Source: Bacteroidales bacterium (lineage in GTDB: Bacteria > Bacteroidota > Bacteroidia > Bacteroidales > WCHB1-69). Taken from it: 58,678 nucleotides of DNA. Every line of letters starts with the position of its first letter. Position 1 is the stretch's first letter. Below, one piece after another: positions 8,724-17,477 of the stretch. The notes beneath the pieces were generated by a model. That model saw only the letters and a program-made list of their open reading frames with translations, did no database searches and was not told the origin of the DNA. The stretch spans positions 1 through 58,678 of the forward strand of contig JAFVNW010000088.1 of the NCBI GenBank assembly GCA_017506175.1. The letters are read 5' to 3'. A program made the position numbers and the translations under genes.

Positions 8724-10685
8724 GTGAAAAAAATTGACCCTATTGAGAATTTTGAAAACTCTCGCAAGAAAATCGGTTACAAAAACCGCAAGGAAGCCAC
8801 TCAAAAAGATTACGATCGCCTCGGCTTCAAGTCGGGCCTGGAAGTGCATCAGCAACTTTTGACAGAAAAGAAACTTTTCTGCCGTTGTCCCGCCGGACGT
8901 TTTCAGAAGCCGAACGAATACGACGCGGAGATCATCCGCCACATGCGCCCCACCCTCTCCGAGATGGGCGAATACGATGGCACCGCACTGATGGAATTCC
9001 GCACCAAGAAGGAAATCGTCTATCACATAGCCAACCCGACGGCCTGCACCTACGAAATCGACGACACGCCTCCGTTCTTCATTGACAAACAGGCTGTTGA
9101 AATCGCTATCGAGGCGGCCCTTGCTTCCAAAATGAGCATCGTGGGCGAACTGCACATCACCCGCAAGCAGTACCTCGATGGTTCCATCCCGACGGGCTTC
9201 CAGCGCACCGCCATCATCGGCATCGAAGGGTCGCTCCCGCTGAAACACAAGAATGTGAAATTGATACAGATGAGCTTGGAGGAGGATGCCTGCCGCGAAG
9301 TCTCCGACATCCGCCACCGCCGTATCTATCGCACCGACCGCCTCGGCATGCCGCTGATTGAAACAGTGACCTATCCGGAACTGATGAATCCGGACGAACT
9401 GATGGAAGCCGGCAACGCCATCCGCTTCCTGAATCGCAGTTTGGGCAAAATGCGCGTGGGCATCGGTGCCGGCCGCGAAGATGTAAACGTGAGTTGCAAA
9501 GGCGGTACCCGCGTCGAAATCAAAGGCGTAGCCCACACCAAATGGATACCGGAACTCTCTCACAACGAAGTCTATCGCCAGTGGGCTCTGCTCGCCATCC
9601 GCGACTTGCTGAAAAAACGCTGCAAGAAGGATGATTGGAAGATGACCTCCTTGAAACTCAACCCTAAAGAGTACAAATTCTACTTCACTCCGGTGGTGGA
9701 TGCCATTAACCACGGAGAACAACTATGGGCAGTCAACCTGCCTCACTTCGCCGGTCTGCTCTCCCACTTCACCCAACCCGGCAAGCCGTTCTACGACGAA
9801 TTCGCCGGCCGGCTGAAGGTGATCGCCTGCATCGAACGCCCCAACATGGCCAGCAGTGAGGATCTCGACGACGTGATCAGTGACCACGTTTTCGCGCAAG
9901 TCGCCGCCAAAATGAACGCCGGAGCCGACGATGCTCAAATCATCTTCTGGGCTCCCGAAGCCGACGCACAGATGGCCCTCGATGTAATCGAAGAACGCGC
10001 CCTGATGACCTTCGACGGAGTGCCGAAAGAAACCCGCAAGTCGCTGAAAGACGGCACCACCATCTTTGAACGCGTGCTGCCCGGCGCCGACCGTATGTAC
10101 CCCGACACCGATTCAGCCCCGATTCCGTTGGACAACTCCTACATCGAGGAAATCCGCAAGAGAGTGCCCGCCGTGGAACTGCCTGCACGCTACGAGCAAT
10201 TCCAAAAGTGGGGCATCCCCGAAAACTGCTACTTCTACCTACTCACCAACAACCTCTACCCGCTTCTCCAACGCATGGTGAAAGAACTGAAACTCGATGG
10301 CAAGTACATCGGGACCTTTATGGGCCAACGCTTTAAACACATCCACGGGGTCCATCGCGCACTGCCTTTCAGCTACGAACGAGTCTATGACCTATTCGCA
10401 TACCTGAAGAAGAACAAGATCGATTTTGCTGTGGCCCTGACAATGGTGGAAAAAATGTTCAACCAGCCAGATGCCAGCTTTGAAGAACTGCTGCCGAAAC
10501 GCTATACAATGAATGTCAATGCCGAGATGAAAGTCGCCGAGGACGCGAAACTGCTAAAAAAACAGTTCGTTCCAAACCGCAAACGCACCAATGCCAACGA
10601 CAAATTCAACTATGTGATGGGGATGCTGCGTGCAAAATACGAAGGCCGTATCAGCATGGACAAATTGGCGAAGGCTGCCAAATAA
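8724..10685 (+). CDS. gatE: GatE-family Glu-tRNA(Gln) amidotransferase subunit (archaeal type)
   Basis: 653 residues, far longer than GatB (~475). GLEVHQQL (His42) opens the kinase cradle shared by GatB and GatE, followed by KLFCRCPAG, RPTLSEMGEYD, DDTPPFFIDKQAVEIA, DGSIPTGFQRTAIIG and QMSLEEDACREV, all in GatE order. Around residues 310-450 lies the insertion domain specific to GatE (WAVNLPHFAGLLSHFTQPGK, then GVPKETRKSLKDGTT and LPGADRMYPDTDSAPI), and the C-terminal part resembles the helical tail/YqeY region. In archaea GatE works with the asparaginase-like GatD to turn Glu-tRNA(Gln) into Gln-tRNA(Gln). No gatD is in this window. There is an extra ~27-residue basic N-terminus; GTG at 8724 or a later start is possible, but no better one is seen. 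Stop overlaps the next ATG by one base. Confidence 0.9.
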   Translation: MKKIDPIENFENSRKKIGYKNRKEATQKDYDRLGFKSGLEVHQQLLTEKKLFCRCPAGRFQKPNEYDAEIIRHMRPTLSEMGEYDGTALMEFRTKKEIVYHIANPTACTYEIDDTPPFFIDKQAVEIAIEAALASKMSIVGELHITRKQYLDGSIPTGFQRTAIIGIEGSLPLKHKNVKLIQMSLEEDACREVSDIRHRRIYRTDRLGMPLIETVTYPELMNPDELMEAGNAIRFLNRSLGKMRVGIGAGREDVNVSCKGGTRVEIKGVAHTKWIPELSHNEVYRQWALLAIRDLLKKRCKKDDWKMTSLKLNPKEYKFYFTPVVDAINHGEQLWAVNLPHFAGLLSHFTQPGKPFYDEFAGRLKVIACIERPNMASSEDLDDVISDHVFAQVAAKMNAGADDAQIIFWAPEADAQMALDVIEERALMTFDGVPKETRKSLKDGTTIFERVLPGADRMYPDTDSAPIPLDNSYIEEIRKRVPAVELPARYEQFQKWGIPENCYFYLLTNNLYPLLQRMVKELKLDGKYIGTFMGQRFKHIHGVHRALPFSYERVYDLFAYLKKNKIDFAVALTMVEKMFNQPDASFEELLPKRYTMNVNAEMKVAEDAKLLKKQFVPNRKRTNANDKFNYVMGMLRAKYEGRISMDKLAKAAK

Positions 10686-11692
10686 TGCAAGATAAAGTCG
10701 TGACCGACAACTTATTACAGAAATTTTCTCAAAGCACTGTCCTCGTCATTGGCGATGTGATGGTGGATGCATACCTGAACGGGAGCGTCGGGCGGATTTC
10801 CCCCGAGGCCCCCGTTCCGATTGTAGATATCCAAGAACGCACCTACCGCGCAGGCGGAGCCGCCAACGTGGCCATCAACCTGCAATCGCTTGGTGCTCAG
10901 CCGATTCTCTGCTCCGTCATCGGCAACGATGCCAAAGGGGAACTTCTGCGGGAGATTTTGCAAAAAAAACACCTGAAAACAGATTACCTACTTCCCTCCA
11001 CTTTTCGCAAAACCACGATCAAGTACCGCGTGATTGGCAACCAGCGCCAAATGCTCCGCATCGACGAAGAGGATGTTTGCCCGCTGAAAAAGGAAGAAAG
11101 TGTGGATCTCCTGCAAATCACCAAGCAAATCATCGACAACCAGAAGATTGATGCCATTGTTTTTGAAGACTACGACAAGGGTGTCCTGTCGAAAAATGTG
11201 ATTCAAACGATTGTGGGCTGGGCCAAAGCCAAGAAAATCATCGTAACAGTGGATCCAAAGCGCAAAAATTTCTCTCATTATCAAGGAGTCACCTTATTCA
11301 AACCCAACTTGAAAGAGTTGAAGGAGGGGTTACAGGATGAGGACAAAACGTTTTCGATAGAAACGGTGCAACAGTTGATGCGGGATTTTGCGACGGAGCA
11401 CCAAATTGACTACCTGTTCACGACCTTATCGGAGAAGGGGGTGGCGATGTACGACCGCCAAGAGGACTCCTTCTTTACTGAGCCTGCCTATTTGCGAAAA
11501 ATCAGCGATGTTTCCGGCGCCGGCGACTCAGTGATTGCCACTGCAACACTCTGTCTTTTAGCAGGTTTGCCCATTCATAAGGTGGCACAGGTGGCCAACC
11601 TCGCCGGCGGCATCGTGTGCGAGTACAGCGGCGTAACCCCCGTTCACAAACAACAACTCATGGACGAAATCCGTAAATATAATATTGTATAG
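10685..11692 (+). CDS. hldA: D-glycero-beta-D-manno-heptose-7-phosphate kinase (RfaE1-like)
   Basis: 335 residues of PfkB/ribokinase fold. The N-terminus has VIGDVMVDAYLNGSVGRISP and the substrate motif RAGGAANVAINLQSLGA; the catalytic signature is DVSGAGDSVIATATLCLLA with the base Asp281. The pattern GSVGRISPEAPVPI is characteristic of the kinase half of HldE/RfaE. The adenylyltransferase half is absent, so this is the stand-alone kinase making ADP-heptose precursor for LPS core. ATG at 10685 overlaps the gatE stop (TAATG), suggesting translational coupling although the functions are unrelated. Confidence 0.88.
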   Translation: MQDKVVTDNLLQKFSQSTVLVIGDVMVDAYLNGSVGRISPEAPVPIVDIQERTYRAGGAANVAINLQSLGAQPILCSVIGNDAKGELLREILQKKHLKTDYLLPSTFRKTTIKYRVIGNQRQMLRIDEEDVCPLKKEESVDLLQITKQIIDNQKIDAIVFEDYDKGVLSKNVIQTIVGWAKAKKIIVTVDPKRKNFSHYQGVTLFKPNLKELKEGLQDEDKTFSIETVQQLMRDFATEHQIDYLFTTLSEKGVAMYDRQEDSFFTEPAYLRKISDVSGAGDSVIATATLCLLAGLPIHKVAQVANLAGGIVCEYSGVTPVHKQQLMDEIRKYNIV

Positions 11693-11707
11693 CCTCTCAT
11701 CTCTAAA

Positions 11708-12121
11708 ATGAATTACCGTTTTTCCACCCCAATACAGATCAAGATGTGCGATTTGGACCCCTTCGCACACGTGAACAATGGGGTTCAGTGCAACTATTTC
11801 GACTACGGACGCGGCCAATACTTTGAAAAGGTGTTCGGAGAGCCGATTGACTGGATGACGATGGATATGGTTTTGGTGCATGTGGAACTGGATTTCCGCC
11901 GCCCCATCAAAATCCACGATGAAATTGTTTGTGAGACAACTATTTACGAATTTGGGGACAAGAGTCTGAAAATGGTTCAACAGTTGCGCTGCAAGAAAAC
12001 GAACGAGGTGAAGACCGTATGCCACTGCGTTTTGTGCGGCTTTGACCGAGAAACGGAGAAGTCGATTCCGATTCAGGAACGATATAAGGAGCGGATTACG
12101 GCATTTGAGGAAATGAGGTAA
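11708..12121 (+). CDS. acyl-CoA thioesterase, 4HBT hotdog family
   Basis: 137 residues, a single hotdog domain. The signature D-L-D-P-F-A-H-V-N-N (residues about 15-24), continuing to Y-F-D-Y-G-R, is the 4-hydroxybenzoyl-CoA thioesterase/YbgC motif in which the first Asp is the catalytic residue. It is followed by VELDFRRPIKIHDEI, the second conserved strand. The physiological substrate cannot be read from sequence. The gene follows hldA by 15 bp and probably shares its transcript. Confidence 0.88.
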   Translation: MNYRFSTPIQIKMCDLDPFAHVNNGVQCNYFDYGRGQYFEKVFGEPIDWMTMDMVLVHVELDFRRPIKIHDEIVCETTIYEFGDKSLKMVQQLRCKKTNEVKTVCHCVLCGFDRETEKSIPIQERYKERITAFEEMR

Positions 12122-12495
12122 AAAACTTCCAAAAATATTTGTTTTTTCTTGGAATTCCAAGATATTGGAAAGGGGATTTCCTATTTTCCGATGCTAATCA
12201 ATTGATTATTAATCTCAAAATAAATTTATTTAAATTTAACCAAATATCTTGTTTTTATAAAAAACAGATGTATATTTGCGGTGTCTTAATCAAGGGCTGG
12301 CTACCCGATGATAACTGAACAAAACCTAACCTAAAAGAGCTCATCCCACTAACCAAACTACCAAAACTAAAAAATAGCTAAAATTTACATTTATTTTTCA
12401 ATTTTTCAATTGACGATGTTTCTATATCTCAAGGGATATAATACTGCGAAAGTGTAACTAAACCAACTACCCACAACAATTAAAATCTATTAGAA
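12122..12495 (+). other. AT-rich intergenic region with promoter and long leader
   Basis: No coding frame or tRNA is seen. A perfect 14-bp palindrome CTTGGAATTCCAAG lies at 12148-12161. A promoter box TATATTTG at 12271-12278 would give a leader of about 210 nt before the gene at 12496. The leader holds a short hairpin (TATATC / GATATA, 12423-12440) 55 nt before the start codon. Confidence 0.6.
12271..12278 (+). promoter_or_regulatory. Bacteroidota -7 promoter box
   Basis: TATATTTG followed by CGG, upstream of the secreted protein gene at 12496. Confidence 0.6.
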
Positions 12496-13011
12496 ATGAA
12501 AAAAGTACTATTAATTTTCGCGTTATGTTTGATGGTATTCACCTCCTTCGGCAAAAAGGTCATCGTGATGGAAGTAACCCGTTCCGGCAATGGCTGGCAA
12601 AACTTTTTCAACTGCTATGAAAGGGTGACAACGAGTTTGGACCATTTCGAGGGGGGGACCGCGTACGTCAACCTCGAATGCCTCGGTGCCGGGTACAACT
12701 TTTGCCGCGCCTCACGGCAGATCGGGGAGATTTCAAGCACCGCAGCCGAAGCGAACATCTTGTCCAATGCGACTATCTTAAATGCAATCAACGAATTAAT
12801 TGAGCAATCGGAAGCAAAAGTGAACACAAAAGGAGTCTATTCAGGCTTTTTATCCAAAAAGGTGGCCATCGGAAACAGGAACACCGCACCCACACTTTAC
12901 TTCATCAACGCCTCATGGCATTACAATCGAAGAGACCCCAGTTCCGGCAATATGGTAATAACCATTGAGACCGATGATTCTCAACTGATTAATTCAAGGC
13001 AAAGCAACTAA
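12496..13011 (+). CDS. secreted protein of unknown function
   Basis: 171 residues with a clear export signal (KKVLLIFALCLMVFTSFG, cut before KKV). The mature part (about 150 residues) has repeated Asn and Thr, three cysteines (in NCYE, ECLG and NFCRA) and no motif I recognise. It ends with an acidic, Ser-rich tail. The gene stands alone, with a long predicted leader upstream and an inverted repeat (13114-13206) downstream. Start and reading frame are well supported by the signal peptide, but there is no functional clue. Confidence 0.75.
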   Translation: MKKVLLIFALCLMVFTSFGKKVIVMEVTRSGNGWQNFFNCYERVTTSLDHFEGGTAYVNLECLGAGYNFCRASRQIGEISSTAAEANILSNATILNAINELIEQSEAKVNTKGVYSGFLSKKVAIGNRNTAPTLYFINASWHYNRRDPSSGNMVITIETDDSQLINSRQSN

Positions 13012-13113
13012 GACCTTCTATTTACATCCGCTATAGTTGATTCGAACGCCCCCCCGATTCAAGACAATGATAAGAGTAAAAAAAGATGGGGTTTAGAATG
13101 CGCTATACCTAAC

Positions 13114-13206
13114 GGAGACGACCGAGACACATTAGTCTTTGTCAGTAGAAGTGATTTTCCAGAGTTTAGTTAGTTCGATGCTTGAGTTCAGTGTCTCGTC
13201 GTCTCC
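13114..13206. repeat. long-loop inverted repeat
   Basis: Left arm GGAGACGACCGAGACAC (13114-13130) pairs with right arm GTGTCTCGTCGTCTCC (13191-13206) with only one bulged C. The 60-nt loop holds no gene. It lies in the 246-bp gap between two secreted protein genes and is not followed by a T-run (TTTATTAT only), so it is not a typical terminator. Confidence 0.7.
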
Positions 13207-13257
13207 TTTATTATATTTCCCGTACGCCAAAATGAAACCATTTAAAGCCAATAATTC

Positions 13258-14463
13258 ATGAGCCCCTTATATAGATATCTTGCCATTTTCCTTGTTCTCA
13301 TGCACCTCATCGGGACGAACTTCGCACAAAAGCACATCTCCCATTTTTTTGAAATAGAGAAGGAGTTTCCAATCCATGGCATGGGAATGAACGACCTGTC
13401 GGCGAATTGGCGGGGCTGCATGGATGGGGATCATTTGTTTATGTGTAAGAATGTGGTGCTCCGAAAGAAGAGAAGCTACGACTTGGACGTATGGAAAATC
13501 AACATCTCCACTTCCGAGCAACAAGTTATTCATTTGCAACTTCCTGAAAACCCAAAATTCAATCTATTCTCATCAAAATATTGGATTTACGGGCTCTACT
13601 CTGCGGGAAGCCATTTGCTGATTTCCTCCCAATTCATTGTTTACGATTTTCAGTTGCAGGAGAATGGACGATATGTGTTGGTCGGGCAAATAGAGGTGAA
13701 GGGAGCATGCTTCTCATTTATTCAGGACAAGAGAATCCACACGGTCACGGAAGTGAATGATTTCGGGTTCAAGTTGTTCAAGCAAGGCAGGGTGGATGGT
13801 CCATCCGACTCGATAGCGGCTTTTCGACTGCCAGCGGCCTTTCTAACCCAAATCGGTCCCAGCCACTACATCCGGCACTTTCAACAGCAGCTCTACTTTC
13901 TCCCAGCGACAGAGCCAACGATTCAACGGTTCGACAGCGACGGGGACTTGACCGCCCAAGTGAAACTGGAACTTCCAGAATGGCATCCGATACCCGAAGA
14001 GTACATACGGGAAATCAATGGGATTCCTTACGGAGCAGAGCGGTCCAACCATATATTTTATAGCAGCCGCCACTACTCTTTTCTCATGGACGTTCTGCCT
14101 ATCAATCCTCAAACCTTCATCCTGCTCTACCACAAGCCGCCAGACGACAGCACCCAGATGTTTACCGTGCCTGTCTTGATTTGCACCACGGATGAAGGGT
14201 GGAATCGTGTCCAATATGAGGAGTGCGAAAACGCGTTCAGCAACGGACACAGGTTCGCAGAAAATGAATTTCCATTACCATTGGTGGGGAAAAACGCAAA
14301 ACTCACATTGAGCGATGAGAACCGCATCGTGCAAGTGCTGCTCACCGCCGAGGCGGACTGGTCGGGGAAAACAATCGAAGAGTACAGGAAAGCGGAAGAC
14401 GACTATTTCAAGGATCATGACCCAATTTTCAAAGTCCGCATCTTGAGATTCAAAGGATTGTAG
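13258..14463 (+). CDS. secreted protein of unknown function, possibly beta-propeller
   Basis: 401 residues with an N-terminal signal (LAIFLVLMHLIGTNFA, cut before QKH). The mature protein is rich in alternating beta-strand patterns with aromatic residues, as in six-bladed beta-propeller lipoproteins of Bacteroidota, but no repeat unit is clear enough to name. No lipobox cysteine is present. It lies 40 bp before a thioredoxin-like gene in the same direction, so the pair may be co-transcribed. Confidence 0.72.
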   Translation: MSPLYRYLAIFLVLMHLIGTNFAQKHISHFFEIEKEFPIHGMGMNDLSANWRGCMDGDHLFMCKNVVLRKKRSYDLDVWKINISTSEQQVIHLQLPENPKFNLFSSKYWIYGLYSAGSHLLISSQFIVYDFQLQENGRYVLVGQIEVKGACFSFIQDKRIHTVTEVNDFGFKLFKQGRVDGPSDSIAAFRLPAAFLTQIGPSHYIRHFQQQLYFLPATEPTIQRFDSDGDLTAQVKLELPEWHPIPEEYIREINGIPYGAERSNHIFYSSRHYSFLMDVLPINPQTFILLYHKPPDDSTQMFTVPVLICTTDEGWNRVQYEECENAFSNGHRFAENEFPLPLVGKNAKLTLSDENRIVQVLLTAEADWSGKTIEEYRKAEDDYFKDHDPIFKVRILRFKGL

Positions 14464-14503
14464 AAGAGATGGTTACTAAAAAAAACAAAAGGGAAGAACA
14501 GCT

Positions 14504-15022
14504 ATGAAAAAGACACTGATGGTTTTAATCCTTTGGAATTTCACCTTCGTTACAGCGCAAGAAATACCTATTGAAAGACTGACTTTCTGCGATTACGATG
14601 GAAATGATTTCCAGATGGAACAGATTTCCAGACACAAGGCTCTGTTCATGGTCAACAACGCTCCGCAATGCCACGGCTGCGCGGAAAGCATCTACGATTT
14701 TCTCGCTAAAATCAAATTCAAGACCGCCAACCTGTATATAGTCAACATGGCTGCGGATAGTTATCTGGAAAAGAAGATGCTTTCACAAGAACAACTTGAA
14801 AGAATCGGGCAATCCTTTGATGCACTTTACATTAAGCCTCATGAAAAGAAAAGGTTTCTTGATACGTTGGGAGAACAGACCTATCCCCTACTGCTGCTTT
14901 ACTGGAAAGGCGAAACGACGGCAAGGGTTATTACCAACGAAGAGATTTTCACGGATGACGTCAGGTTCAGCGACCTCCGGCCTGAGATTCGGACAGTGCT
15001 TAAAAACTTTGCAAAAGATTGA
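14504..15022 (+). CDS. exported thioredoxin-like protein
   Basis: 172 residues with a short signal (TLMVLILWNFTFVTAQ). A strand-loop-helix LFMVNNAPQCHGCAESIYDF carries a C-x-x-C pair (CHGC) where thioredoxin-fold proteins have their active site, and LPLLLLYWKG-type sequence (YPLLLLYWKGETTARV) later resembles the cis-Pro strand region. The fold is therefore probably thioredoxin-like and periplasmic. The CHGC pair is unusual compared with CGPC or CPPC. Function may be disulfide or redox handling; no partner gene is evident. Confidence 0.66.
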   Translation: MKKTLMVLILWNFTFVTAQEIPIERLTFCDYDGNDFQMEQISRHKALFMVNNAPQCHGCAESIYDFLAKIKFKTANLYIVNMAADSYLEKKMLSQEQLERIGQSFDALYIKPHEKKRFLDTLGEQTYPLLLLYWKGETTARVITNEEIFTDDVRFSDLRPEIRTVLKNFAKD

Positions 15023-15052
15023 TTCCAAATGCGAAGTCTCGTCAAAAATAAG

Positions 15053-15060
15053 TAATTTTG
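15053..15060 (+). promoter_or_regulatory. Bacteroidota -7 promoter box before the DUF58 gene
   Basis: TAATTTTG followed by CAG. A TTG inside this box (15058) is in frame with the gene but cannot be its start, which supports the ATG at 15085. Confidence 0.72.
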
Positions 15061-15084
15061 CAGCCCGTTTTGAATGGACAGACT

Positions 15085-16020
15085 ATGGATTACACGATTG
15101 ATTTTTCGAAGATAACACAATACGACAATTTAGAATTCGTGGCCAAACAGGTAGTGGAAGGGTTCATCACAGGCATCCACAAAAGCCCAATGCACGGGTT
15201 TTCCGTTGAGTTTGCCGAGCACCGACAATACAATACAGGGGAGCCCACCAAGCACATCGACTGGAAGTTGTATGCCAAAACTGACAAGCTGTTTGTGAAG
15301 TGTTATGAGGAGGAGACCAATCTTCGCTGCCAGCTGGTGATTGACAACTCGTCTTCCATGTACTTTCCAATTCAGGACCAATACACGCTGGCATCGCCCA
15401 ACAAGGTCTTCTTTTCGGTGTATGCAGCAGCAGCAATCATGCAGATGCTTAAAAACCAACGAGATGCTGTCGGATTAAGCATATTTTCGGACCAAGTGGA
15501 AGTTCACACGCAAGCCCGTGGCGGAGACATGCACCAAAAGATGATTTACCGCGAGTTGGAGAAAATCCTTCGTCCGATCTCGTCCGAAGTAAAACGCAAG
15601 TCCATGGTGACCGATACGCTGCACCGGATTGCCGAGCAGATTCACCGTCGCTCCATGGTCATCATCTTCAGCGACATGCTGGAGTCGAACACGAACACGG
15701 AGGAACTCCTGCTGGCACTGCAACATTTGAAACACAACAAGCACGAAGTTATCTTGTTCCACACCTATCATAAGAAGTTGGAGTTTGACTTTGCGCTGGA
15801 AAACCGCTTATACCGTTTTGTGGATATGGAATCCGGCGATGAGCTGAAAATCCACGCCAACCAAATTCGCGACTACTACAAAACCGCCATCGGCGACTAC
15901 TTCCAAGAACTCAAGGTCAAATGCGGGCAATATCAGATTGACTTGATTCCCGCTGATATCACAAAAGGCTTTGACCAGATTTTACTGCCCTACGTACTAA
16001 AAAGACAAAAAACGGTTTAG
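15085..16020 (+). CDS. DUF58 domain protein
   Basis: 311 residues from the ATG at 15085. The DUF58 core is seen in GFSVEFAEHRQYNTGEPTKH followed by IDWKLYAKTDKLFVKCYEEE (about residues 40-85), then a VWA-like region with the metal-site pattern VIDNSSSMYFP (D-x-S-x-S) and VIIFSDMLE. Such proteins usually work with MoxR-type AAA ATPases, probably in metal or cofactor insertion or envelope stress; a MoxR gene is present at 23803 but not adjacent. No membrane helix is visible. Followed 6 bp later by radC. Confidence 0.87.
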   Translation: MDYTIDFSKITQYDNLEFVAKQVVEGFITGIHKSPMHGFSVEFAEHRQYNTGEPTKHIDWKLYAKTDKLFVKCYEEETNLRCQLVIDNSSSMYFPIQDQYTLASPNKVFFSVYAAAAIMQMLKNQRDAVGLSIFSDQVEVHTQARGGDMHQKMIYRELEKILRPISSEVKRKSMVTDTLHRIAEQIHRRSMVIIFSDMLESNTNTEELLLALQHLKHNKHEVILFHTYHKKLEFDFALENRLYRFVDMESGDELKIHANQIRDYYKTAIGDYFQELKVKCGQYQIDLIPADITKGFDQILLPYVLKRQKTV

Positions 16021-16026
16021 ATTTCA

Positions 16027-16728
16027 ATGGATTACAATCATACCTCCCGTCTAACCATACGGGAGTGGTCGGTTTCCGACCGACCGAGAGAAAAGTATAT
16101 GGTTGGCGGAGCACAAAATCTGAGCGATGCCGAATTGATTGCCATTCTACTGCGGACGGGCACCCCAAAGGAATCAGCCGTAGATGTGGCCAAACGTTTG
16201 CTTGCAGTCAACGGCAACAGTTTGAACGCCGTTTCTTCCTTGACGATGAACGAACTCACAAAAATCGCCGGGATTGGTAAAGTAAAAGCGATTACATTGC
16301 GTGCCGCCTTCGAATTAGGAAGGCGAAGGAGAGCCGAAGTGATTGAGGACCAGAAAAGCATCGGAAGCATGGAGGATGTCGTCGAAGTGATGCAGAGCCG
16401 GATGGCAGAGACCGTCCACGAGGAGTTCTGGGTTATCTATGTCAATCAAGCCTCAGTGATTTTAAACATCGAAAAGATTGGGGCAGGCGGCTTAACTGCG
16501 ACAACAGTCGATGTGCGATTGATTATCCGGAAGGCTATTGAGGTTCTCGCCACAGGCATATTCCTATGCCACAATCATCCGTCGGGGAACCTGAAGCCCA
16601 GCCAACAGGACATCAAGCTGACCCATCAGATTTGCCAGGCCGCCGACTTGTTCAATATCAGGGTGTTAGATCATGTGATTGTTTGCAAGAACGAGGGATT
16701 CAGCTTTTATGCAGAGGGGATGTTGTAA
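16027..16728 (+). CDS. radC: RadC-family JAB domain protein
   Basis: 233 residues. The N-terminal part has an RPREKYMVGGAQNLSDAELI segment and a helix-hairpin-helix-like stretch (LTKIAGIGKVKAITLRAAFE, about 75-95); the C-terminal JAMM/JAB metal motif is HNHPSGNLKPSQQDIKLT (about 185-202), with E and H residues spaced as in RadC. Despite its name, a repair role of RadC is not established; it is now regarded as a JAB-domain protein of uncertain function, often found on mobile elements too. Here it is in a housekeeping setting. Confidence 0.93.
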   Translation: MDYNHTSRLTIREWSVSDRPREKYMVGGAQNLSDAELIAILLRTGTPKESAVDVAKRLLAVNGNSLNAVSSLTMNELTKIAGIGKVKAITLRAAFELGRRRRAEVIEDQKSIGSMEDVVEVMQSRMAETVHEEFWVIYVNQASVILNIEKIGAGGLTATTVDVRLIIRKAIEVLATGIFLCHNHPSGNLKPSQQDIKLTHQICQAADLFNIRVLDHVIVCKNEGFSFYAEGML

Positions 16729-16744
16729 GAATTGGAAAATTGTG

Positions 16745-16752
16745 TACTTTTG
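16745..16752 (+). promoter_or_regulatory. Bacteroidota -7 promoter box before ktrA
   Basis: TACTTTTG followed by CC, 20 nt upstream of the start at 16773. Confidence 0.68.
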
Positions 16753-16772
16753 CCGCTCAAGATATTTAGGAT

Positions 16773-17471
16773 ATGTCAAACGAAAGATTTGCAGTTATCG
16801 GTGCGGGGCATTTCGGCTCCTCCATCGCCATTGCCTTGTCGCAAAATGGCGCAGAAGTCCTGGTTATTGATTCCGACATCAGCGTAATCCAAGATATTTC
16901 AGAAGATGTGGCCTATGCAGTCTGCGTAGACGCGACCAACAAGAAAGCCTTGATCGCCGAGAACATACAGGATTTCGACGTGGTTGTGGTAGCCATTGGG
17001 AACGACTTCGTTAAACGGCTGTTATGCACCGCCAATTTGATGGATCTCGGTGTTAAGCGCATCATCTGCCGCACAATGGGCACCAATCAACGCCTGATTC
17101 TTGAGAAGATGGGCGTTACTGAATTCCTGGCCCCTGAAGATGAGATTGGAAAACTTTTTGCGGAACGGCTTCTCAACCCGACCGTCGTATCCTATCTGCA
17201 ACTCCCTGACGGATACAGAATTGCTGAAATTGTCATTTCACCCAAACTCATCGGGATGACCGTGGGCGATTTGAATTTGCGAGATGCCTACCGATTAAGC
17301 TTGATTACCATCCGCCGTAATTTCACCGAAGGCAACGACCCAACCCAAAACAACGCCACTGGTCACATCCTTGGCGTGCCGGACACAAGCACAACCATTG
17401 AATCCAACGACTGTTTCGTCATTTTCGGTCTCGCACGCGATATTGAAAATTTCATCAAAAGAAATCAATAA
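16773..17471 (+). CDS. ktrA: KtrA/TrkA-type potassium channel regulator (RCK)
   Basis: 232 residues. The N-terminal Rossmann domain begins FAVIGAGHFGSSIAIALSQN and has the acidic residue at the end of strand 2 (VLVIDSD), so it binds NAD(H) or ATP/ADP. The C-terminal half (about 140-230) is an RCK_C domain (AEIVISPKLIGMTVGDLNLR). Single-copy RCK proteins of this size form the octameric ring of Ktr systems. It precedes the membrane subunit by 6 bp, so the two genes form an operon for K+ uptake. Confidence 0.92.
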   Translation: MSNERFAVIGAGHFGSSIAIALSQNGAEVLVIDSDISVIQDISEDVAYAVCVDATNKKALIAENIQDFDVVVVAIGNDFVKRLLCTANLMDLGVKRIICRTMGTNQRLILEKMGVTEFLAPEDEIGKLFAERLLNPTVVSYLQLPDGYRIAEIVISPKLIGMTVGDLNLRDAYRLSLITIRRNFTEGNDPTQNNATGHILGVPDTSTTIESNDCFVIFGLARDIENFIKRNQ

Positions 17472-17477
17472 TCCAAA

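Noticed and set aside
8706-9722. Minus-strand frame of 338 codons opposite gatE
   Set aside because: His/Phe/Ala-rich shadow of gatE, which has clear family motifs on the plus strand.
15058-15084. TTG start for the DUF58 gene at 15058
   Set aside because: Lies inside the TAATTTTG promoter box.
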